A program made the position numbers and the translations under genes. 23,141 nucleotides of DNA. Source: an uncultured Clostridia bacterium. GTDB taxonomy: Bacteria; Bacillota; Clostridia; TANB77; CAG-508. Position 1 is the stretch's first letter. Each line of letters starts with the position of its first letter. The stretch spans positions 1-23,141 of the forward strand of contig CAKPPL010000006.1 of assembly GCA_934177555.1 (NCBI GenBank). The letters are read 5' to 3'. Shown here piece by piece: positions 14,534 to 22,652 of this stretch. The notes beneath the pieces were generated by a model. That model had not been told where the DNA came from and did no database searches. It saw only the letters and a program-made list of their open reading frames with translations.

Positions 14534-17428
14534 ATGAAGGTTTTAAAAAACAGAAAAATTGGATTCAAATTTATGCTTGTATTAGTAAGTATGTTTTTAT
14601 TGGTGAATTTTTGTGGAAATAACGTCGCCTTAAGTCATTATGATACTGGATCTGGTCAGACATTTCAGGAGCATGGAGGAAAATCAACTTCAAATACTGT
14701 TGAAGGAGCATCTATTGTTTATAATGATGGGTGTTATGTTAAAGATGGAGTAGTATATACATCAGAAAATAATAGATACATAGAAGATAAAACAAGTAGC
14801 CCGGTAGCTGCTGGAGTACAAGCACAAGATACTGAATGGAGTACAAATAAAAGTTCAAGTAATGCTGTAACAGGAGGAAAACTAATAGGTCCAATAGTTG
14901 ATTTAGTACTAGGATTAGGCGATGGAGTAGTTGATATTATCCAAAGAAGTATAATGGGAACAGAATCTGCTGTAACATTCGATATTGCTAGAAAATTAGT
15001 GTTTGTAATTATATCTGCTATATTTGCAATATTTGTAGTAGGATTAGCAGTAGCTTTAGTTGGACCATTAGTAGCAGCATTAGGACCATTTTTAGCAGCT
15101 ATGGCAGCAGGAGCAGCAGGAGTTGCTAAATTAGTTGTAGCAGGTGTGACATTTGCAATATCATATCAAGCATTGGCAGGAGGGAACTTACCTGATATTA
15201 CATTAATACCCACATATACAATAAGTCCAGAAGAAATATTTCAGGGGAAAATATTATTATTTGATGTAAACATTTTTAATCCTAAAGAAGTATATGTTGA
15301 GGTTGTTAAAGGAGATAATACAGCTTCCTACAAATTAACAGAATGGAATGCAACTACTACAGATGATAAAGGAAATGAGACCTATTCAAATGATAAAAGA
15401 AAAGAAGGATATGAAATAAAATATTATTATTATTTGAAAGATCCTAATGGAAATAAAAGTGATGATAATAATAGAATAACAACATCAGCTAATAATTCAG
15501 CATATGAATTAAAAGGAGTTATATCAAAATGGTATTATACGGTTAGAAACATTTCAATAGTTGTATTAATGGTAGTTTTATTGTATGTTGGAATACGAAT
15601 AATAATATCAACAGTAGCTTCAGAAAAAGCAAAATATAAGCAAATGCTTACAGATTGGGTTATAGGAATGTGTCTAGTTTTTATGATGCAATATATAATG
15701 GTATTTGCTAATAATTTTACAGAAAGCATAACAAATTTATTAGTATCTGTTTCAGAAACAGATAAACATGTTATACAGGTAAATGATGCCCCTTCTAAGT
15801 TAAGAGAGGGACTTGAAAAAAATGGTATGGAAGAATTTGTACATGGAAATAACATAGAAGTTCCAACTAATTTAATGGGAAAAGTAAGAATGTTAGCACA
15901 AGAACAAAATGGAACATCTAGTTATGTAGGGTATGCAATATGTTTTCTTGTATTAGTAATATATACTATTGTCTTTACAATAACATATGCAAAGAGATTA
16001 TTATATATGATGTTTTTAACTATAATTGCACCACTTGTAGCAGTAAGTTATCCATTAGATAAAATGGGGGATTCTAAATCACAAGCTTTTGATATGTGGT
16101 TAAAAGAATATATATTTAATTTATTGATACAACCATTTCATTTACTTTTATATACAATTTTAATAAGTATGGCATTTGACTTAGCTGGTACAAATATTAT
16201 TTATTCATTGGTTGCTATTGGCTTTATGGTTCCAGCAGAAAAACTATTAAGAAAAATGTTTGGATTTGATAAAGCATCTACACCAGGATTCTTGCAAGGA
16301 GCAACAGGTACAGCAATGGCAATGTCTGCAATGCATGGATTAGAAAGATTAGCAGGAAAGGGACCTGGAGCAAAAGGTCCAGGAGCAAAAAAAGAAATAG
16401 GAAATGAAGAAAATGGTGATATTAATTTCTTAGATAGAAGTGCGTCACACTCAATGACAGATTTATTTAATGATGTTGCAAATAATGGAAATGATGAACC
16501 ACCAGAAATGCCACAAAATGATAATGCAAATATACCAGATGAAAATAATGAAGATAGACAAAGACTATTAACAGATAATGATGATGAAGGAATAGATTAT
16601 AATACAAATGGAAATCAACATGGAGATGAACAAGATCAACAAATAAGAATGCAAGAAAATGATAATGAGCCTGAACCTCAATTAATTGATGAACAAGAGC
16701 AACCAGAACAAGAACCAGAACCAGAAAGACCATTAAGTATTCCAAGAGCAATGTTTAATAGATATGCAAGAACAGTAAAATCTGGATATAAAGGAAAAAA
16801 TTTCAAAAGAAATTTAGTTAATGGTATGACAGGTGCTGCGAGAGCAGGACTAAAAGTATCAGGAGTAGCAGCAGGTGGAATGATAGGAGCAGCAGCAGGT
16901 ATTGCTTCTGGAGATATACAAGGTACATTAAAAAATACTGTAGCAGGAGCATATGCAGGAAATTCAATAGGTACAGGAGCAGGAAATTTTGTAACTAATA
17001 AAGCAAAAGGAATTCATAAATATGCAGAAGAAATAGAAAAAGAGAGATATGGAAGTAATTATTCTTCTCATATGAAAGCTAAAAAAGATAAAGAATTTAA
17101 AAATGATGTAGATATGAGAACAATGTATAAGAGACAGTTAAATCTGGAAACAGAAGAAGAAGTAGATAGAGCAATGGATGATGCAAATAAATATAGAAGT
17201 TATGGAGTAACTGATAATGATACAATAATATCAGCAATGACAATGCTAAATGGAAATGAAACTAATAGAGCTAATTCAGATAGAATTGCAGCAGCTAAAT
17301 TAGCAACTATATCAAAGAATGAAAAAGATTTATCTACAAATATTCAAAGATTTGCTAAAACGCCAGGTATGTCACGAAGTAAAGTAGTTAATATGGAAAG
17401 AAAAGTAAGAATTATAAATAAAATGTAA
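14534..17428 (+). CDS. VirB6/TrbL-like polytopic T4SS channel protein
   Basis: The 964-residue protein has a signal segment (10-29), a 100-residue ectodomain, a Gly/Ala-rich membrane hairpin (about 150-215) and a second ectodomain (about 220-330). A block of helices from 335 to 590 includes LYVGIRIIISTVASEKAKYK, LLYMMFLTIIAPLVAVSYPL and a last pair near 535-580. An acidic Asn/Gln/Glu/Pro region (about 620-735) and a basic tail with a Gly/Ala-rich hydrophobic stretch (about 766-820) follow. The central block is the VirB6/TrbL-type membrane channel found next to VirB4. GAAGGAG at the end of virB4 is its ribosome site. The long soluble tail is unusual; its role is unknown. Confidence 0.85.
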   Translation: MKVLKNRKIGFKFMLVLVSMFLLVNFCGNNVALSHYDTGSGQTFQEHGGKSTSNTVEGASIVYNDGCYVKDGVVYTSENNRYIEDKTSSPVAAGVQAQDTEWSTNKSSSNAVTGGKLIGPIVDLVLGLGDGVVDIIQRSIMGTESAVTFDIARKLVFVIISAIFAIFVVGLAVALVGPLVAALGPFLAAMAAGAAGVAKLVVAGVTFAISYQALAGGNLPDITLIPTYTISPEEIFQGKILLFDVNIFNPKEVYVEVVKGDNTASYKLTEWNATTTDDKGNETYSNDKRKEGYEIKYYYYLKDPNGNKSDDNNRITTSANNSAYELKGVISKWYYTVRNISIVVLMVVLLYVGIRIIISTVASEKAKYKQMLTDWVIGMCLVFMMQYIMVFANNFTESITNLLVSVSETDKHVIQVNDAPSKLREGLEKNGMEEFVHGNNIEVPTNLMGKVRMLAQEQNGTSSYVGYAICFLVLVIYTIVFTITYAKRLLYMMFLTIIAPLVAVSYPLDKMGDSKSQAFDMWLKEYIFNLLIQPFHLLLYTILISMAFDLAGTNIIYSLVAIGFMVPAEKLLRKMFGFDKASTPGFLQGATGTAMAMSAMHGLERLAGKGPGAKGPGAKKEIGNEENGDINFLDRSASHSMTDLFNDVANNGNDEPPEMPQNDNANIPDENNEDRQRLLTDNDDEGIDYNTNGNQHGDEQDQQIRMQENDNEPEPQLIDEQEQPEQEPEPERPLSIPRAMFNRYARTVKSGYKGKNFKRNLVNGMTGAARAGLKVSGVAAGGMIGAAAGIASGDIQGTLKNTVAGAYAGNSIGTGAGNFVTNKAKGIHKYAEEIEKERYGSNYSSHMKAKKDKEFKNDVDMRTMYKRQLNLETEEEVDRAMDDANKYRSYGVTDNDTIISAMTMLNGNETNRANSDRIAAAKLATISKNEKDLSTNIQRFAKTPGMSRSKVVNMERKVRIINKM

Positions 17429-17444
17429 TAAAGGAGGGCTATAT

Positions 17445-18386
17445 ATGCATAATTTAAGAAGATTTTATTATCAAAATAAAAAACAAATTTGGTTTATAAT
17501 TGCACTTATAGCCTTTATCATTATAATTATACAAGTATTAAATTATATAAGTACATTAAGAAATCAAAAAGATTTTGCAGATACAAAAATAAATAATGAT
17601 ATAGAGAATTCAAATAAAATAAGTAATTCTAATACATATGTAACATCAAATAAATCAATATCAACAGGAGAGATCATAAATGAAGAAAATACAAAATTAT
17701 CACAACAAATAATTGAAAAATTTGTAAATGCCTGTAATAATGGAAAAATAGAAGAAGCATATGATTTATTATCAAATGATTGTAAAAATGAATTGTATCC
17801 AACAGTAAATGATTTTAAAAGATTATATTTTGATTATAATTTTAATGATAATGTAAATAAAATTGCTAATATAGAAAGTTATACAGGGGACATATACAAA
17901 ATTAATTTAAAAATTGATGCAATGTCAACTGGAAAAATATCAAATGAATCAAAACAAGATTATATGACAATAGTAAGAGAAAATGAAGAATATAAATTAA
18001 ATATAAATAGCTATATTGGAACAGAAGAATTAGATAAAACCACTACTCAAAGTGGAATAAAAATTACAGCTGTAAGTAAAAAAATCTATATGGATTATGA
18101 GGAATATACAATAAATGTTATCAATAATACACAAAATAAAATTTGCCTAGATACATTAGAAAGTACAAAAACGATATATTTACAAGATGAAAATAATATA
18201 AAATATTATTCATATAGTCATGAATTATTTAGAAAGTTATTAGAAATTAATAGTGGATTTAGTACTAAACTAACAATAAAATTTGCCAAATCATATGGTG
18301 CTAATAAAGAAAAAGAATTAATTTTTTCAGATGTAATATTAGACTCTAATAATTCAGAAAAATCAATAATTAGACTATCTTTATAA
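17445..18386 (+). CDS. Membrane-anchored VirB8/TcpC-like candidate
   Basis: The 313-residue protein has a short cytoplasmic basic N-terminus, one membrane helix (about 14-35), a Ser/Asn-rich linker, then an external domain. From about residue 84 the pattern is two helices (QQIIEKFVNACNNGKIEEAY, DLLSNDCKNELYPTVNDFKR) followed by beta strands, as in NTF2-like domains of VirB8/TcpC scaffold proteins. The C-terminal 110 residues look like a further beta-rich domain. Function is inferred from fold pattern and place directly after the VirB6-like gene; no catalytic motif is seen. AAGGAGGGCT precedes the ATG. A terminator follows. Very high A/T and Asn content. Confidence 0.6.
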   Translation: MHNLRRFYYQNKKQIWFIIALIAFIIIIIQVLNYISTLRNQKDFADTKINNDIENSNKISNSNTYVTSNKSISTGEIINEENTKLSQQIIEKFVNACNNGKIEEAYDLLSNDCKNELYPTVNDFKRLYFDYNFNDNVNKIANIESYTGDIYKINLKIDAMSTGKISNESKQDYMTIVRENEEYKLNINSYIGTEELDKTTTQSGIKITAVSKKIYMDYEEYTINVINNTQNKICLDTLESTKTIYLQDENNIKYYSYSHELFRKLLEINSGFSTKLTIKFAKSYGANKEKELIFSDVILDSNNSEKSIIRLSL

Positions 18387-18413
18387 AATTGCAGTAAAAT
18401 GCAATTTTTTTTT
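18386..18413 (+). terminator. Intrinsic terminator after VirB8-like gene
   Basis: AAATTGCA (18386-18393) pairs with TGCAATTT (18400-18407) across a GTAAAA loop, followed by a T-run. It overlaps the last base of the stop codon, ending the core-machine unit. Confidence 0.88.
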
Positions 18414-18452
18414 GTAAAAAAAGCTCAAAATATAGTTTTTTTAATACCTGTA

Positions 18453-18461
18453 TGTTATAAT
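18453..18461 (+). promoter_or_regulatory. Extended -10 promoter of the hydrolase unit
   Basis: TGTTATAAT (TG 18453-18454, TATAAT 18456-18461) predicts a start near 18468, giving a leader of only about 13-22 nt. The -35 is poor (TAGTTT region at 18433 onward). Confidence 0.6.
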
Positions 18462-18480
18462 TATAATAAATGTAAAAGAG

Positions 18481-21219
18481 GTGATTGCCATAAATGCAGA
18501 AGAAATTGTAAATAGATTAAAAAAAGTTATAATACATTCTTTAAAACATATTATGATTATTGCATTACCAGTTGTAATAATTTTCGTAATATTATCAGGT
18601 ATAGCATGGTTTATTTTTGATGATGAGGGAACATGGGATGAAAATGAAAAAGGAAATCCAAAATCAGCAACTAAAACTGCAAAGCTAGATACAACTAATG
18701 GAATTAGTATGGATTTAGAAACAACATTAAGACAAGGACTTTCAGATATGGGACTTTCAGAAGAACGTATTGAAGAATTAATGAATAATAAAGAAGAATT
18801 AATTGACATGTTAAAAATGACTGAAAAATTAAAAAGGACAATAACTCCTGATAATTTATTTGAATGTACAGAAGCTGAAATACTATGGTGTTTAAATAGT
18901 GTTTATTCTAAATACTTAGAAAATCCTGAACAATTACAATATTTAATAAATGCAGAATTAGTTACACAGTATCCAAAATTAGATGATATTCCATCTGATA
19001 AATTAAACGGTATAATCCAATTTAAAAGAATGAAAAAAGATGATGATGGAAATATTTCAGAGATATATTTAAAATATAAAACTTTGGAAGAATATAATAA
19101 GATATATAATGATTATAGTCAAAATAGAAATACAGATATTTTTAATTATTTTACTATAAACGATGAGGGAGAAGTAATTGTAGCTAGATGGATAAATACA
19201 TATGGTGAATTTGAAAGTAATAATAGTAAAAAACAAACAGATAGAAAAAAAATTGATCCTGGATATGATCAGGCAAGAATACAAAGTGACTTTAATTCGT
19301 TATATAATGTAACAGGAGATACAGAGGATAGCATAAATGCAACATATGCTAAGTATGAAATATCAAATGTAAAAATAAATTATAAATCACTGGTTGAAAA
19401 ATATACATTACCATTTGAATATTTATGGTCTTTAGTAGTTATGGGAGAAAGTAGTAATTTTGTTGTAAATTTAGCTGAATTAGCATATAATTCTACTATT
19501 GAAATAGGAATATATGATAATATTAATACAAGAATTAGTACAGAAAGAAAAGAATATACAGAAGAATTTAGAGAAGGTTATAATAAATATCATGGTTCAA
19601 GTGGGTCAGAAAATGATAGACTAGAAAGTTCAACAAAATGGAGTGGATGTGAAGAAGAAAAACATTCATATTATTATCAAGAAGTTGTAACATATAAAAC
19701 AAATGAAGTACAATTTGATATTTTAAATGCAGATGTGTGGATAATACAAGCAGTGTCTAATTATGAAAATAAAATAGATGATGGAACTCCTAACGTTAGT
19801 ACTCAAAATATTGATGATGAAGAATGGAGTGATGATGGTGAAAATCCACAAATTTCTAAAAATTCACATGAACATTATAAAACTATAAATAAAGGAACTG
19901 AATATGAAGAAAGTGTTTTAGATTATATAGATTATAAAACAACATATACTTATAAAGAAAAAAAGAGAACAGGTCAAAAAAATACTAGCACATTACAAGA
20001 AAATATAAGTAAATATCAAAAAGTAGGAGAAACAATAGTAAATCCAAAGGTCGATATAAATGAAAATACAAGTAATAATTTTGTTAAATTATTAAGAGCA
20101 GATACAAAAGCATTTAATTTACTTACGACTAATTCTACTAGAGAATGGTTGTTAGGTATTTTGAAAAAGAATCAAGATACAACAAATATGGTGGATTTAA
20201 CAAAAATGCTTATAGAAAAGGCAAGAAATCCTGATGCTGATGTAAAAATAGATTTAAAATTTGATTTTGATACAGCATATCAAACTCCAATTATAAATAA
20301 TATGAGTACTCTTTCAGGTAATACTATTCAAGAAAAAGTTTGGTGTGCATTAATAAATGCAGGATTTAGTGAATATGCAGTAGCAGGAGCTATGGGAAAT
20401 ATTCAAGCAGAGTCAGGATTCAGAATTAGTGCAGTAGAAGGTGGAAGTGGAATTGGATTTGGATTATGTCAATGGTCTTATGGAAGAAGAACTTCATTAG
20501 AAGCTTTTGCAGCTTCAAGAGGTGTTTTAGCATCTGATGAAAGTATACAAATTGAATATTTACTAGGAGAGCTAACACCAGGTGGTGGTGCTGATGGTTA
20601 TGCAAGTTATCAATTATTAAGATATCATGGATATGATGGAAATAGTTGGAGAAATGCTACAAGTCCAGAAGATGCTGCAACAGCATTTTGTTGGAGTTTT
20701 GAAAGACCTGGAACAGCTAGATTAGAAGCAAGAATATCAGCAGCAAAAACATTTTATGATATGTATAATGGTACAAATACACAAAATGTTAATATAACGA
20801 TAGCAGATGTAAATGGCGAATTATCTGCACAAAATCAATTAAAAATGACTCAATTATTAAATGAAGCAGTTAGAATAGCAAATGATGATTCTTATACATA
20901 TTTAATGGGAGGAAATGGTAATAATAAACAGTTTGACTGCTCACACTTTGTATATTATTTATATACTTCTTATTTTAATATTTCAGTTCCATGTCCTACT
21001 GCTTCATATGGCTCTACAGGATATATAGGAAATGATGGACAGGTTAATTTAAAAGCAGGAGATATATTATGGAAAAGTGGACATGTTGCAATATATATAG
21101 GTGGAGGAAATATTGCAGAAGCCTGGGGAAGAGTTAATATTGCAATACCAGATCAGATAAGAGTAACAAGTTATAGGCAAGGAAGATTTACAAAAATATA
21201 CAGATTTATTAATAGTTAG
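18481..21219 (+). CDS. VirB1-like bifunctional peptidoglycan hydrolase (phage-tail-type lysozyme + NlpC/P60)
   Basis: The 912-residue protein opens the cell wall for the secretion channel. A basic amphipathic N-terminus and membrane helix (about 22-45) anchor it, followed by about 560 residues with no recognised domain. The lysozyme-like domain (about 615-760) has GAMGNIQAESGF with candidate catalytic Glu644, GFGLCQWSYGRR and TAFCWSFERPG. The C-terminal NlpC/P60 peptidase has FDCSHFVYYLY (Cys820) and GHVAIYIGGG (His868). The annotated GTG lies inside the Shine-Dalgarno-like AAGAGGTGAT, so the true start is uncertain. ATA 18490 is possible, and ATG 18553 would remove the basic N-terminus. It shares a unit with the next gene. 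Confidence 0.9.
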   Translation: MIAINAEEIVNRLKKVIIHSLKHIMIIALPVVIIFVILSGIAWFIFDDEGTWDENEKGNPKSATKTAKLDTTNGISMDLETTLRQGLSDMGLSEERIEELMNNKEELIDMLKMTEKLKRTITPDNLFECTEAEILWCLNSVYSKYLENPEQLQYLINAELVTQYPKLDDIPSDKLNGIIQFKRMKKDDDGNISEIYLKYKTLEEYNKIYNDYSQNRNTDIFNYFTINDEGEVIVARWINTYGEFESNNSKKQTDRKKIDPGYDQARIQSDFNSLYNVTGDTEDSINATYAKYEISNVKINYKSLVEKYTLPFEYLWSLVVMGESSNFVVNLAELAYNSTIEIGIYDNINTRISTERKEYTEEFREGYNKYHGSSGSENDRLESSTKWSGCEEEKHSYYYQEVVTYKTNEVQFDILNADVWIIQAVSNYENKIDDGTPNVSTQNIDDEEWSDDGENPQISKNSHEHYKTINKGTEYEESVLDYIDYKTTYTYKEKKRTGQKNTSTLQENISKYQKVGETIVNPKVDINENTSNNFVKLLRADTKAFNLLTTNSTREWLLGILKKNQDTTNMVDLTKMLIEKARNPDADVKIDLKFDFDTAYQTPIINNMSTLSGNTIQEKVWCALINAGFSEYAVAGAMGNIQAESGFRISAVEGGSGIGFGLCQWSYGRRTSLEAFAASRGVLASDESIQIEYLLGELTPGGGADGYASYQLLRYHGYDGNSWRNATSPEDAATAFCWSFERPGTARLEARISAAKTFYDMYNGTNTQNVNITIADVNGELSAQNQLKMTQLLNEAVRIANDDSYTYLMGGNGNNKQFDCSHFVYYLYTSYFNISVPCPTASYGSTGYIGNDGQVNLKAGDILWKSGHVAIYIGGGNIAEAWGRVNIAIPDQIRVTSYRQGRFTKIYRFINS

Positions 21220-21228
21220 GAGAATTAA

Positions 21229-22563
21229 GTGAAAAATAAAAAAAGAATAATAATTTTATTATTAATATTATTTATAATAATTATTAGTTTAATTATAAGT
21301 ATAATGTTTTTATATAATAATGAAAAAAATAAAAATATATTAAATGGTCAAGATAATGTTGGAGATGAAGGAGAAAAAGTTGAATATAATTCAAATGACC
21401 TATCCGATGTAGAAGATAGTGATATATTTTTTACAGTTGAATCATGTGTAAACCAGTACTTAGAAAAGATTAATAAATCAAATTACTATGGATATGATGA
21501 AAATAATAATTATGAACAAATATTAGATGATTCAATAATAAACCAACAGATATATAATTTATTAAATGAAGATTTTATAAAAGAAAATAATATAGAAGTT
21601 AAGAATATAAATAATAAAATTAAAATGTTATCAACGAAAGTATTTTTTACACCAATAAAGATAAAATATATAGATGGTGAAAAAATACAAAATTGCTTAG
21701 TATATGGAATTATCACAGATTTACAAAATAATTATTTAAATGATATTTATTTACAAATAAATTTAGATAAAGATAATAAAACATTTTCAGTGAAACCATT
21801 TATAGAAGAATATGATAATATAGATGATATAGAAATTAAATATAATGAAAATAGAATAGAATCAAATGATGATAATGCATATGATACACAAGTTTTAACA
21901 TATGAACAAATAGTAAAAAAATATATATTAGTATATAAGAGATTAGTTCTTGCTAAACCAGAAATTATTTATAATAATTATTTAGACAATGAGTATAAAG
22001 AATATAAATTTAAAACATATGATAATTTTTTACAATATGTTTTAAATAAAAAAGATGAAATAAAACAAATAGCTGCGAGTGGATATAATATAGATACAGA
22101 AGAAAATGGAAGAACGATAACAATAAAAGATCAATTTTCAAATATATATACAATTGAAGAAAAAAATATTATGAATTTTTCTATAAAATTAGATGATTAT
22201 ACAATTTTATCTAAAGCTAAAATTGAAGAATATAATAAAGATAATGAAGAAGAAAAAATAGTTATTAATATAAAAAGAATTATAGAAGCAATTAATCATG
22301 AAGATTATGATTTTGTATATAATAATTTAAATGAATCATTTAAAAATAGTTATTTAAAAAATAAAGAAGAATTAGAAAATTATATTAAAAATAAATTCTT
22401 TGAAAAAAGTAATATACAATTTTTAAATTATACTACGGAAAATAATATATATATTTATACATTAAAAATTAAAGATGCACAAAACGAAAATAATTCAAAT
22501 GAATTAAAAATAATAATGAGACTAAAAGAAGGAACAGATTTTGAAATATCATTTGAAATATAA
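21229..22563 (+). CDS. Membrane-anchored protein with three putative NTF2/VirB8-like repeats
   Basis: The 444-residue protein starts at GTG, with AGGAG (21218-21222) overlapping the upstream stop and spaced well. A basic start and one helix (about 7-30) are followed by an external region. Three segments (about 66-200, 222-325, 342-444) each begin with a helix-turn-helix pattern and then beta strands. The last two contain KKYILVYKRLVLAKPEIIYN and IKRIIEAINHEDYDFVYNNL. The same pattern occurs in the protein at 17445, suggesting tandem NTF2-like domains as in TcpC-type T4SS scaffolds. No catalytic motifs are visible. The family is not recognised with certainty. It is extremely rich in Asn, Ile and Lys. 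Confidence 0.55.
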   Translation: MKNKKRIIILLLILFIIIISLIISIMFLYNNEKNKNILNGQDNVGDEGEKVEYNSNDLSDVEDSDIFFTVESCVNQYLEKINKSNYYGYDENNNYEQILDDSIINQQIYNLLNEDFIKENNIEVKNINNKIKMLSTKVFFTPIKIKYIDGEKIQNCLVYGIITDLQNNYLNDIYLQINLDKDNKTFSVKPFIEEYDNIDDIEIKYNENRIESNDDNAYDTQVLTYEQIVKKYILVYKRLVLAKPEIIYNNYLDNEYKEYKFKTYDNFLQYVLNKKDEIKQIAASGYNIDTEENGRTITIKDQFSNIYTIEEKNIMNFSIKLDDYTILSKAKIEEYNKDNEEEKIVINIKRIIEAINHEDYDFVYNNLNESFKNSYLKNKEELENYIKNKFFEKSNIQFLNYTTENNIYIYTLKIKDAQNENNSNELKIIMRLKEGTDFEISFEI

Positions 22564-22570
22564 AAACAAA

Positions 22571-22604
22571 AAACAGTAAAATAATTTATTTTACTGTTTT
22601 TTTA
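22571..22604 (+). terminator. Intrinsic terminator ending the T4SS-like locus
   Basis: AAACAGTAAAAT (22571-22582) pairs perfectly with ATTTTACTGTTT (22588-22599) across a 5-nt loop, followed by more T residues. Confidence 0.92.
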
Positions 22605-22613
22605 TGTTATAAT
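22605..22613 (+). promoter_or_regulatory. Extended -10 promoter of the ABC transporter gene
   Basis: TGTTATAAT (TG 22605-22606, TATAAT 22608-22613) follows the terminator T-run within one base and lacks a good -35. It predicts a start near 22620. Confidence 0.6.
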
Positions 22614-22652
22614 AAATAAAAATTGAGGAAAGGAGAATATCATAAAGAAAAA

